Assembly (NCBI GenBank): GCA_937877675.1
Contig: CALEIS010000040.1
Coordinates: forward strand, 1-20,827
Source: an uncultured Clostridia bacterium
GTDB lineage: Bacteria; Bacillota; Clostridia; Oscillospirales; Acutalibacteraceae
Length of the DNA: 20,827 nucleotides
Direction of reading: 5' to 3'
Shown here: piece after piece, positions 7,916 to 14,942 of the stretch
Layout: each line of letters opens with the position of its first letter
Numbering within the stretch: the first letter of the stretch is position 1
The notes under the pieces: generated by a model
Databases searched by the model: none
Seen by the model: only the letters and a program-made list of their open reading frames with translations
Told to the model about the DNA's origin: nothing
Translations under genes and position numbers: made by a program

Positions 7916-7946
7916 AAAAGCAACAGCCTGAAAACTGTTGCTTTTT
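7916..7946 (+). terminator. Terminator after the protein kinase gene
   Basis: An 11-bp perfect stem (7916-7926 with 7935-7945) around an 8-nt loop, ending in a T-run, 29 nt after the kinase stop codon. Confidence 0.9.
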
Positions 7947-8002
7947 GTTATGTGTAAATAATGCAATGTGTTTGTTAAATTTGAATTTATCGGGATGAAT
8001 CT

Positions 8003-8082
8003 GTAGGGGTCGGCGTCTTCGACGACCCGCCGTTGGTTTACCTATTCATTTGGTTCGGGTCGTCGAGGACGCCGACCCCTAC
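8003..8082. repeat. GC-rich long palindrome (REP-like element)
   Basis: The two 27-nt arms, 8003-8029 and 8056-8082, are inverted copies with a single mismatch that would be a G-U pair in RNA; the 26-nt loop is AT-richer. The outer ends read GTAGGGGTCGGCG and CGCCGACCCCTAC. The composition stands out against the AT-rich surroundings. It lacks a T-tract, and the kinase already has its own terminator, so it looks like a dispersed palindromic element rather than a terminator. I recall similar GTAGGGG-type palindromes scattered in Clostridia, but that cannot be verified from one copy. Confidence 0.8.
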
Positions 8083-8103
8083 GATGCACTAAATTGGTTT
8101 TAT

Positions 8104-8138
8104 TATAATTTGCAACGCAGTTCCGACATTTTGCACTT
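8104..8138 (+). repeat. Left copy of inverted repeat flanking the leucine-rich repeat gene
   Basis: It reads TATAATTTGCAACG at one end and ACATTTTGCACTT (8126-8138) at the other. The reverse complement of 9937-9970 has the same ends in the same order, with 13 identical bases in the second block. Partial extra copies of the TTTGCAC motif follow up to about 8156. Confidence 0.65.
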
Positions 8139-8224
8139 TGCACTTTACATTTTGCATTCAAATCGACAAACTCCAATTTGTTAGTTTATTCAATCGGATA
8201 TTTTGTATCACACGGAGTATTTCC

Positions 8225-8253
8225 TTGCAAAAAAGTGGAATATATGCTACTAT
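8225..8253 (+). promoter_or_regulatory. Probable promoter for the leucine-rich repeat protein gene
   Basis: TTGCAA (8225-8230) is followed after 17 nt by TACTAT (8248-8253), preceded by an extended -10 TGC (8245-8247). A perfect TATAAT also lies at 8251-8256 but with a 20-nt spacer. The start codon has a GGAG site (8271-8274) 8 nt upstream. Confidence 0.5.
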
Positions 8254-8282
8254 AATTCTACAATATTTTCGGAGATGCTTTT

Positions 8283-9929
8283 ATGAAGAAAATCAGTAAA
8301 TTTCTTATAATCAGTTTGACATTGATTATGGTAATTTCAATAATACCAATGTCAAGCATTACAGTAAGTGCTGCTACATATTCAGGCAAATGTGGTTACA
8401 ACCTTACTTGGAGTTATAACACATCAAATAAGACTTTAACCATTTCCGGCACAGGTGCAATGTATGATTATGACTCTGATAATCGTCCGTGGGAAGACTA
8501 TGAGGACAGTATTAAAACGGTTGTAATCGGTGACAGTGTAACGACAATTGGTGGATGTGCATTTATTTCTTGCGACAGCCTTACGAAAGTAACAATCGGT
8601 GATAGTGTAACAACAATTGGTGAGGATGCATTTCAATGGTGCGAAAGCCTTACAAGTGTAACAATCCCTGACAGTGTAACAACAATCGATGCTTATGCAT
8701 TTAATGGTTGCACCAGCCTTACAAGTGTAATAATCCCTGACAGTGTAACAACAATCGGTGATGATGCATTTGGTAATTGCACCAGTCTTACAAGTTTTAC
8801 AGTAGATAGTAACAATAAATATTTTTCAAATGATAAATACGGGGTATTATTCAATAAAAACAAGACAACACTTATTCAATATCCAAGAGGCAACACAAGG
8901 ACAAGCTATACAATCCCTGACGGTGTAACATCAATCGGTGAAAGTGCATTTCTTAGGTGCACCAGCCTTACAAGTGTAACAATCCCTGACAGTGTAACAA
9001 CAATTGGTAATTGTGCATTTTATTGGTGCACCAGCCTTACAAGTGTAACAATCCCTGACAGTGTAACAATAATTGATGATTTTGCATTTGACGATTGCGA
9101 AAGCCTTAAAAATGTATATTATAATGGTACAGAAGAAGAGTGGAAAAAAATCTCTATTGGAGCAAATAATGAAACTTTAAAAAATGCAAATATTCAGTAC
9201 AAAGGATGTGTTCATCAATACGGCAGTTATGTAGTTACAAAAGAAGCAACTTGTGTAGCTACGGGAGAAAAGACTGCCACATGTTCTAAATGTAAAGACA
9301 CAAAAAAAGAAACCATTCCAAAGAAATCGACTCACAACCTTGACCTTACAAAAGAAAAAGTATCAAAGAAACCAACTTGTACAACAGAGGGAGCAAAGCA
9401 GAATTATTGTAAGGATTGTAACAAATATATCGACAATGGCATAATTCCTGCAACAGGTCATCAGTTTGATGATTCTAATATAAAACAGCAACCAACATGT
9501 ATTGAAAGCGGTTTGGGTGTTGGTAAGTGTAATGCTTGTGAATTTGAAAGCGATACTCCTGTAACACTTCCTGCAACAGGTCATAATTTTGGTGAATGGG
9601 TTATCACAATACAACCAACTGACACAACGGATGGTGAACGGACAAGGACATGTGCTACTTGTCAGTTTGTTGAAACACAGACGTTGGACAAACTTTCAAC
9701 AACACTTGATGAAGAAGTTGTGAATCGAGATGAATCCAATACAAATCCAATAGAAAATAAAAACGAACCAAGTAGTAAGGACGAAGAGAAGAAGGGATTG
9801 TTTGGACTTTTTGACGAAGAAATCAGTGATAGTAACAAAGTTATAGCAATTGGTAATATAGCGTTAGCGATTATAGCTTTTTTGTTGATAATATATGTAT
9901 TATTCATCCAGCGACGCAAGGAAGAATAG
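8283..9929 (+). CDS. BspA-like leucine-rich repeat surface protein
   Basis: A 548-residue exported protein. Residues 1-30 are a typical signal peptide, probably cut after VSA. Residues about 79-277 are Treponema-type leucine-rich repeats of 23 residues with the core IPDSVTTIGDDAF and a cysteine at the end of each unit. They are interrupted by a non-repeat island at 171-207. Residues 311-468 are four cysteine-bearing repeats (CxxC pairs at C334/C337, C376/C379, C416/C419, C457/C460), several ending in ATGH. An acidic low-complexity linker leads to a membrane segment at about 519-541 and a short RRKEE tail. Known relatives are surface proteins linked to adhesion or host/matrix binding; the ligand here is unknown. 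No sortase motif is at the C-terminus; the LPATG at 429-433 is internal to a repeat. It is monocistronic and sits between inverted repeats. Confidence 0.92.
   Translation: MKKISKFLIISLTLIMVISIIPMSSITVSAATYSGKCGYNLTWSYNTSNKTLTISGTGAMYDYDSDNRPWEDYEDSIKTVVIGDSVTTIGGCAFISCDSLTKVTIGDSVTTIGEDAFQWCESLTSVTIPDSVTTIDAYAFNGCTSLTSVIIPDSVTTIGDDAFGNCTSLTSFTVDSNNKYFSNDKYGVLFNKNKTTLIQYPRGNTRTSYTIPDGVTSIGESAFLRCTSLTSVTIPDSVTTIGNCAFYWCTSLTSVTIPDSVTIIDDFAFDDCESLKNVYYNGTEEEWKKISIGANNETLKNANIQYKGCVHQYGSYVVTKEATCVATGEKTATCSKCKDTKKETIPKKSTHNLDLTKEKVSKKPTCTTEGAKQNYCKDCNKYIDNGIIPATGHQFDDSNIKQQPTCIESGLGVGKCNACEFESDTPVTLPATGHNFGEWVITIQPTDTTDGERTRTCATCQFVETQTLDKLSTTLDEEVVNRDESNTNPIENKNEPSSKDEEKKGLFGLFDEEISDSNKVIAIGNIALAIIAFLLIIYVLFIQRRKEE
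8508..9110 (+). repeat. 69-bp tandem repeats coding for leucine-rich units
   Basis: Nearly identical 69-bp units recur, for example starting at 8646, 8715, 8964 and 9033 (each pair exactly 69 bp apart). The conserved core AGCCTTACAAGTGTAACAAT is almost invariant at the DNA level. A unique stretch (about 8793-8905) splits the array into two blocks. Confidence 0.85.
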
Positions 9930-9936
9930 ATGTTGA

Positions 9937-9970
9937 CAAGTGCAAAATGTAACAATTCGTTTGCAATTAT
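9937..9970 (-). repeat. Right copy of inverted repeat flanking the leucine-rich repeat gene
   Basis: On the minus strand it reads TATAATTGCAAACG then ACATTTTGCACTT, matching the left copy at 8104-8138 with roughly three quarters of bases identical and a 13-bp exact block. It begins 8 bp after the stop of the leucine-rich repeat gene. Confidence 0.65.
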
Positions 9971-9978
9971 AAAAATTT

Positions 9979-10012
9979 ACCCACCGAAGGAAATTCCCTC
10001 GGTGGGATTTTT
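9979..10012 (+). terminator. Terminator after the leucine-rich repeat gene
   Basis: An 8-bp GC-rich stem, CCCACCGA (9979-9986) with TCGGTGGG (9998-10005), holds an 11-nt loop that can pair further (GGA with TCC) and is followed by ATTTTTT. Confidence 0.88.
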
Positions 10013-10046
10013 TATGTTAATATTCTATGCGTTGTGTCAGAGTAAC

Positions 10047-10073
10047 AAAATTCATCTTTAAGGATGAAAATTT
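10047..10073 (-). terminator. Possible weak terminator after the DUF4363 gene
   Basis: On the minus strand TTTTCATC pairs with GATGAATTTT around a ~6-nt loop, ending in a short T-run. It lies 12 nt beyond the stop of the minus-strand DUF4363 gene. The stem is AT-rich and imperfect. Confidence 0.35.
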
Positions 10074-10084
10074 CGTAGAACCCA

Positions 10085-10465
10085 CTAAAATATATTACTC
10101 ATTAACGGTTTTTCGCTGCGAATTAGGTGGTGCAATTCGTCAATAGCCAAATCGGCTTGTTGTTCAAGCCTTTCCATATTGCCTTGTTGGGCATATACGG
10201 GGAGGCTTTTTATTAATTCTTCAAGTTTGTCTGTTTCTTCGTGACGGATAAAGCTCTCAACAAGTCCGTGAACCTCTTCCCATAATTCCACAGCATCATC
10301 TGCCATTTTAACTGCATTTACGGTTTCTCCTTTTTGTGAAACAGTACAGATATCCCACAAGTGGTTTTCCAGTTGATTACAGGCATTATCAACTAAAAAA
10401 TATCCTGTAAAAGAAATTATAAATGCACCGAGGATTGCAGAAATTGCAACGACTATTCTTTTCAT
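10085..10465 (-). CDS. DUF4363 family protein
   Basis: A 126-residue protein with one N-terminal membrane segment (about 4-25), after which the rest is predicted helical and acidic, facing outside the membrane or in the intermembrane space of a spore. It matches the DUF4363 type by length, the FLVDNACNQLENHLW region and the ELWEEVHGLVESFI-like middle. Its biochemical role is unknown. It overlaps the upstream DUF421 gene by ATGA (10462-10465), so translation is probably coupled; AAAGGA lies about 8 nt before its ATG. DUF421-DUF4363 pairing is a recurrent arrangement in spore-forming Clostridia, as far as I recall, and here it sits opposite a gerA operon. That suggests, but does not prove, a role in the spore membrane. 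Confidence 0.8.
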   Translation of the reverse strand: MKRIVVAISAILGAFIISFTGYFLVDNACNQLENHLWDICTVSQKGETVNAVKMADDAVELWEEVHGLVESFIRHEETDKLEELIKSLPVYAQQGNMERLEQQADLAIDELHHLIRSEKPLMSNIF

Positions 10466-11136
10466 AAATTGTCCTTTCTAATAATGGTGTGATTTCCTGT
10501 TGCATCAACTGTCATTAGCATAATATCTTCGATTTGGATGTGTTCCTTTTCTGCAATTTTATGCACCTTGTTTTTGTTCATATTGCAGATTTTAAAATCC
10601 TGTGTCACGATTTTTCCGTCAATTACAACTGTACATTTAAAACCCTGTGGGTCAGGGGATAATTTTAAATCTTGCCTTGTAACAGTATCATGTTCTGGTT
10701 TTAAAAGTACACTGACTTGACCATTGGTTTCAACTATGGCATATTGCACTTGTGCGATGTCGAAAATATCCTTTTGTCGGAGTGCTTCAAGCAAATCATC
10801 AATGGTAAATCTCAATTCTTTCAGTAATTTTTGATTTAAGATTCCGTCATTGATAATCACAACAGGGTGACCTTGCATAAATGTACGAAATTTAATGCTT
10901 TTCATATTGAAAACTGATGTGAGAATTTCAAATCCAACCAGTAGGAAAATGGGAATAAGAGTGTTTACCAATGGAATATCTGTGTCCTGAATGGGGATTG
11001 AAATAATCTGTGAAATGAGTAATGTGACAACTAAATCAGATGGCTGCAATTCACCAATTTGTCTTTTTCCCATAACACGGACACTGACTATTGCAAGAAT
11101 ATACAAAATAACTGTTCTAATTAAAGTAACAAACAT
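10462..11136 (-). CDS. DUF421 (YetF-type) membrane protein
   Basis: A 224-residue protein with about three N-terminal membrane segments (within residues 1-76) and a soluble C-terminal domain. The family hallmark VRVMGKRQIGELQPSDLVV (19-37) is intact, as is the GHPVVIINDGILN turn near 89-101. DUF421 proteins (YetF, YcaP and others) are membrane proteins without a settled function. The 2Duf protein of the spoVA2mob operon in Bacillus, which affects spore heat resistance and germination, carries a DUF421 domain. This copy lacks an obvious DUF1657 partner domain. Its GGTGA site (11141-11145 on the plus strand) is 4 nt from the ATG, slightly tight. It diverges from gerA across an 80-bp region and is followed by the overlapping DUF4363 gene, so regulation together with the germination operon is likely. 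Confidence 0.88.
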   Translation of the reverse strand: MFVTLIRTVILYILAIVSVRVMGKRQIGELQPSDLVVTLLISQIISIPIQDTDIPLVNTLIPIFLLVGFEILTSVFNMKSIKFRTFMQGHPVVIINDGILNQKLLKELRFTIDDLLEALRQKDIFDIAQVQYAIVETNGQVSVLLKPEHDTVTRQDLKLSPDPQGFKCTVVIDGKIVTQDFKICNMNKNKVHKIAEKEHIQIEDIMLMTVDATGNHTIIRKDNL

Positions 11137-11214
11137 AAAATCACCATTTCTATTTTTACCATGATGCAGAGTAATATTCTGTAAACAAAGGTAAATGATA
11201 TGAATGGTGATTTT
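11137..11214. promoter_or_regulatory. Palindromic divergent control region between DUF421 and gerA operons
   Basis: AAAATCACCATT (11137-11148) and AATGGTGATTTT (11203-11214) are exact inverted copies. TTTACC (11155-11160) mirrors GGTAAA (11190-11195), and CAGA (11167-11170) mirrors TCTG (11178-11181). All three pairs share a centre at 11174-11176. The outer arms contain the Shine-Dalgarno sites of both genes. On the minus strand CATGGTA (11157-11163) resembles the -10 box of forespore sigma factors F/G, but I see no convincing matching -35 box. Confidence 0.65.
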
Positions 11215-11216
11215 TT

Positions 11217-12722
11217 ATGAGTGAAAATTGGTTTCAGAAAAAAATAGATGAGATAACTGTTAAGGATAACAATAGTACAGAAAAGAGATTTGTAGATACT
11301 AATTTGCAGAAAAATATGATGTATATAAAACAACAATTTGGTGATGCCTTTGATGTTAAATACAGAAAATATAATGCCTCAGGTAAAGAGGTTTATTTTG
11401 TTATGGTTGACGGTATGTGCAATAGTTTGCTTGCCACAGAACAAGTAATTCTGCCAATTATTGAGGCTGATTTTACAGATGAGAGTGGGGATAAACTTAT
11501 TCATTCTGCAGCCGACAGAGTTTCGGCAAGTATTGATAAATCAATAACAAATGACATTGACGAGGCCATTCGTGAAGCTATTTATGGCAGTATAATTATG
11601 CTCACCGAAGGCTCACATTTTGTCATTATGTTTGGTGTTCAAGGGTTTCCAAAACGAGCAGTCCTTGAACCCTCAACGGAGATGCAAGAAAGAGGCTCTC
11701 GTGAAGCCTTTGTTGAAAGTTTTAAGGATAATGTAACGATGATTCGTCGTCGTGTGAGAAACCCTGTTTTTAAAACACAGATTGTGGAAGTTGGAACTAC
11801 CACTAAAACTCGTGCTTGTGTATGCTATATGTCCGACAGAGTGGATAAGAAGATGCTTGAAAATGTTGTCCAGCGACTAAAAGACTCAACTCTTGATACA
11901 GTTTTGGGCTCGGGATATCTGCAACCATTTCTTGATACAAAGTATTCTTCAATTTTCAGCGGTGTGGGTTTTACAGAAAGGCCCGATGTGCTTACAGCAA
12001 AAATAGGTGAGGGGAAAATCTGCATAATTGTTGATGGCACACCAAATGCACTCATTGTGCCATATCTTTTTATTGAGCATTTTCATTCTCTTGATGACTA
12101 TTTGAAAAGACCATATTATGCGACCTTTATCCGTGTGCTTAAAGTTATTTCATTTCTTTTTAGCGTGTTCATTCCGGGCCTTTATGTTGCGATTTGTACT
12201 TTTCATCAGGAAATCATACCTGAAACAATGATTTTTGGAATTACAGGTCAGGAGAGTCGTACACCATTACCTATAATGTTTGAGGCATTATTCATTCACC
12301 TTATTTATGAAATTGTCCGTGAGGCAGGGCTTCGAATGCCGAAGAGTGTCGGTCACGCAATTTCAATTGTAGGGGCATTGGTAATCGGTGAATCAGCCGT
12401 TACAGCAGGGATTTTGTCTGCACCAATGCTCATTGTAGTGGGTCTTACTGCCGTAAGCTCATTTGTAGTTTCAACTCTCTATGAGCCGGTTGCTGTCCTT
12501 CGATTTGCATTTATTATTGTTGGTGGAATTTCAGGTCTTTATGGTATTATGCTTTGTTTTGCTGCTGTGCTTATAAATGCTTCGGCAATAAACCCATACG
12601 GAGTGCCATTCACATCCCCATTGTCACCTACAAAAATCGGAGCATGGAGGGATTTGATTTTCCGTGCAGGGTGGAAAAAGATGGGACAAAACAGAATGCA
12701 AGTAAATAAAATGGAGAAATAA
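11217..12722 (+). CDS. gerA-like: Spore germination protein, GerA (A subunit) family
   Basis: A 501-residue A subunit of a GerA-type germinant receptor. These receptors sit in the inner spore membrane with B and C subunits and trigger germination on binding small molecules such as amino acids or sugars. The soluble N-terminal half contains the family segment PSTEMQERGSREAFVESFKDN-like (from about residue 151), and the C-terminal half has about five or six membrane segments from ~305 to ~465, including GQESRTPLP and NPYGVPFTSPLSP. Length is normal. The germinant cannot be read from sequence. GGTGA (11206-11210) lies 6 nt before ATG. It is the first gene of a three-gene operon: the B gene starts 1 nt after its stop. 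Confidence 0.95.
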   Translation: MSENWFQKKIDEITVKDNNSTEKRFVDTNLQKNMMYIKQQFGDAFDVKYRKYNASGKEVYFVMVDGMCNSLLATEQVILPIIEADFTDESGDKLIHSAADRVSASIDKSITNDIDEAIREAIYGSIIMLTEGSHFVIMFGVQGFPKRAVLEPSTEMQERGSREAFVESFKDNVTMIRRRVRNPVFKTQIVEVGTTTKTRACVCYMSDRVDKKMLENVVQRLKDSTLDTVLGSGYLQPFLDTKYSSIFSGVGFTERPDVLTAKIGEGKICIIVDGTPNALIVPYLFIEHFHSLDDYLKRPYYATFIRVLKVISFLFSVFIPGLYVAICTFHQEIIPETMIFGITGQESRTPLPIMFEALFIHLIYEIVREAGLRMPKSVGHAISIVGALVIGESAVTAGILSAPMLIVVGLTAVSSFVVSTLYEPVAVLRFAFIIVGGISGLYGIMLCFAAVLINASAINPYGVPFTSPLSPTKIGAWRDLIFRAGWKKMGQNRMQVNKMEK

Positions 12723-12723
12723 A

Positions 12724-13815
12724 ATGGAAGCTACAAAAGGAAAAATAAGTGCATTTCAATTTTTCACAATGCTGTTTTTAAGTCGTACTCTTACAACAGT
12801 AACCTATCTGTCATCATACACAAAAAATATTCGACTTTCCGATATGCTTGTGCAACCAATTTTCAGAATTTTAATTGGTACAGCAATAATGCTTCCTTTG
12901 TATTTTCTGTATAAGAAAAACACGGATAAAAATCTGTTGGATATTGTAAACAATAGGTCAAAGGTGCTATCGAGGATGTTTGCCATAATCTTTGTGGTCT
13001 TTTTCTTTTATTTTACAGTAGTGACAATGGCAAGGCTTGACCTTTTTGCAGGGACAGTTGTTTTTCCTGAAACAGACCTGACATATATCTTGATTTTTGC
13101 CGTTGTCATTTGTTGCTACGGAGCATTTTTAGGCTTTGAAGCCTTGGGACGAAGTTCAGTTATCTCATCTGCATTTGTAATTCCTGCATTGATTTTTATT
13201 ATGGTTACTCTCGTCAAAAAGGTTGATTTTCTGAATCTTACACCAATTTTTTATAATGGAGTAATGCCTGTTGTAAAGGTTGCAGTTGAATCTGTGGGGC
13301 AAACTGTGGAATATGCCATAATCGCTCTTGCATTACCAAGGGTCAAGGGTAATGTGAAAAAAGGTTTTTTCATCTGGTTGATATTACAAACTTTTTTAAT
13401 GGCAGTTATGTTCTTTTTTGCCTGTACAGTTATGGGGAATTTTGCATCTACACAGCTTTTTCCATTTCACACTCTTGCAAGTCTTGCGGATTTTGCGATG
13501 TTTAGTCGTCTTGATGCCATTTTCACAAGTGTATGGATTATGTGTGCGTTCATTAAAGCAGGACTGCTCATCTATTTACAAGCACACATCCTTACAACCT
13601 ATTTTGGAAGATTTAGAAGAATAACCTATATTTTCGCAATCGGAATTTTAACAATAGTTGCAAACTTATTTATTTCAGGACAAATCAAAAGGTTTACTTT
13701 TGTCGATAACAGTACAATTAAAATTGTTTTAACTTTAATTACTGTTGTTTTAATTCCTTTATTCGTAATCTTGTTTTTCAGAAAGGAGAATAGTGTATGC
13801 GAAAAGTCGGAGTAG
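12724..13815 (+). CDS. gerB-like: Spore germination protein, GerB (permease-like B subunit) family
   Basis: A 363-residue integral membrane protein with about ten membrane segments, of the GerAB family within the amino acid/polyamine/organocation (APC) transporter superfamily. In GerA-type receptors this subunit is thought to hold the germinant-binding pocket. It begins with KGKISAFQFFTMLFLSRTLT, where the family usually has a similar IS..Q hydrophobic start. Segments are typical in length and end with a short charged tail. It follows gerA with 1 nt between stop and ATG (GGAG at 12714-12717), and its last 19 nt overlap the C gene, so the three products are probably made in fixed ratio. Substrate is unknown. 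Confidence 0.94.
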   Translation: MEATKGKISAFQFFTMLFLSRTLTTVTYLSSYTKNIRLSDMLVQPIFRILIGTAIMLPLYFLYKKNTDKNLLDIVNNRSKVLSRMFAIIFVVFFFYFTVVTMARLDLFAGTVVFPETDLTYILIFAVVICCYGAFLGFEALGRSSVISSAFVIPALIFIMVTLVKKVDFLNLTPIFYNGVMPVVKVAVESVGQTVEYAIIALALPRVKGNVKKGFFIWLILQTFLMAVMFFFACTVMGNFASTQLFPFHTLASLADFAMFSRLDAIFTSVWIMCAFIKAGLLIYLQAHILTTYFGRFRRITYIFAIGILTIVANLFISGQIKRFTFVDNSTIKIVLTLITVVLIPLFVILFFRKENSVCEKSE

Positions 13816-14942
13816 TTTTACTTGCTTTAATTGTTTCAATTTTTACTTTTAATGGTAGTGAAATATATAAAAAAGATATAAGAAACCGCCTTGTAATTCA
13901 GGGGATTGGAATTGATGTGGAGGAAAACGGAGAATACTCTGTTACAATTCAGGCTATTGATACCAATGCTCAATCCGCATCATCCTCCGACGGCGCATCT
14001 CAACCACCTTTAAGGACTTTTGATGTAAAAGGAAATACAATTTATACTGCAATTAAGAGTGTAACAGAGTTAGAGGGTAAACTTCCTCTGTATTCTCAAA
14101 ACAGAATTATCATTTTAGGGAAAAGTATAACTGAAGAAAATATGGATGATGTTATTGATTTTTTTGTCCGTGATGTGGAAAATAGTTCATCTGTTTGTAT
14201 TGCAGCAGCAGAAAAAACTGCAGGTGAAATTTTAAAAGCCAAAAATGGAGAAGAATATATAAGTGCAAGGAATATTGAAATCGCAATTAATTCCAGTGAA
14301 TATGACGGACGAATTTTTAAAATACAGTTGTATGATTTGATTAACAGATATAATTCCAGTACAAAGGATTTTGCAATTCCCTTACTTTCTGTAATTGAAA
14401 AAGACAAGGAAAAAAGTGTTGAAATAATCGGTACTGCACTTTTTAACAATACAAAATATCGTGAGAAAGTCTCAAAGGAAGAAACAGTATTTCTCAATAT
14501 GCTTTATGACAGAATAAATAATTCTGCCCTAGCCTATGACTACGAAGATGGAAAAAAGGTTTCTCTCAATATCATTGAAGCTAAAACAAAAAGAAAAGTA
14601 AAGTTAGAAAACGGAAAACCCACTTTTAGTATTTTAATCAAACTTAAAGCAGATGTTGCCGAAATCAATGGTGGTGTTTCTGCTGAAATGGAAATAGCCG
14701 AAATTGACAGAATAAGTCGGGCAGGGGAAAAATATGTAAAGGGCGAAACAGAAAAACTAGTTTATAAAATGTATAACGGATACAATAGCGATGCCGTGGG
14801 TTTTGGGCGACTTTTGTATATTCATGAAACGGAATTTTTCAAAGATAACGAAAAAAATCTCGACTCCGTTTTGCAAAATAGCAATTACGAAGTCGAGGTA
14901 AGTTTAGAAATTAGGAGAATCGGTCACGAGTTTGTAGTTTAA
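13797..14942 (+). CDS. gerC-like: Spore germination protein, GerC (Ger(x)C) family, without lipobox cysteine
   Basis: A 381-residue C subunit of the germinant receptor, normally a lipoprotein on the outer face of the inner spore membrane. Family features are the RNRLVIQGIGIDV segment (29-41), TIQAIDTNAQ, and LPLYSQNRIIILGKSI near 96-111. The N-terminus (2-20) is a hydrophobic signal, but the usual lipobox cysteine just before the first conserved region is missing: the stretch reads FTFNGSEIYKK, and the first cysteine of the protein is past residue 120. It may be held by an uncleaved signal-anchor. Start choice is firm: AAGGAG (about 13782-13787) is 8 nt upstream of ATG, and no in-frame cysteine-bearing alternative exists nearby. 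It overlaps the B gene by 19 nt and its stop overlaps the convergent GH36 gene by 2 nt. Confidence 0.9.
   Translation: MRKVGVVLLALIVSIFTFNGSEIYKKDIRNRLVIQGIGIDVEENGEYSVTIQAIDTNAQSASSSDGASQPPLRTFDVKGNTIYTAIKSVTELEGKLPLYSQNRIIILGKSITEENMDDVIDFFVRDVENSSSVCIAAAEKTAGEILKAKNGEEYISARNIEIAINSSEYDGRIFKIQLYDLINRYNSSTKDFAIPLLSVIEKDKEKSVEIIGTALFNNTKYREKVSKEETVFLNMLYDRINNSALAYDYEDGKKVSLNIIEAKTKRKVKLENGKPTFSILIKLKADVAEINGGVSAEMEIAEIDRISRAGEKYVKGETEKLVYKMYNGYNSDAVGFGRLLYIHETEFFKDNEKNLDSVLQNSNYEVEVSLEIRRIGHEFVV

Larger units (their letters stand above)
7887..8282. other. 396-bp intergenic region, no gene seen
   Basis: It contains, in order, the kinase terminator, a long GC-rich palindrome, one copy of a ~35-bp repeat followed by short TTTGCAC-type iterations (about 8126-8156), and the promoter of the leucine-rich repeat gene. 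No open frame with a plausible start and Shine-Dalgarno site was found. Confidence 0.8.

Noticed and set aside
8003..8082. Reading the palindrome as a CRISPR unit or a terminator
   Set aside because: There is only one inverted pair with no direct repeats or spacers, and no T-tract follows either arm.
8436..8636. Minus-strand frames inside the leucine-rich repeat gene (also 9363-9614)
   Set aside because: They are shadows of the repetitive coding sequence; the plus-strand protein has a signal peptide and domain structure.
9567..9581. LPATG resembling a sortase signal
   Set aside because: It is inside a cysteine repeat, more than 100 residues before the C-terminus, and is part of a recurring ATGH motif.
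11157..11163. CATGGTA as a definite sigma-G -10 box
   Set aside because: No matching -35 element sits at the right distance, so it is kept only as a note in the control-region entry.
14859..14900. CTCGACT/AGTCGAG inverted pair near the end of gerC as a terminator
   Set aside because: The loop is over 20 nt, it lies inside coding sequence and no T-run follows.
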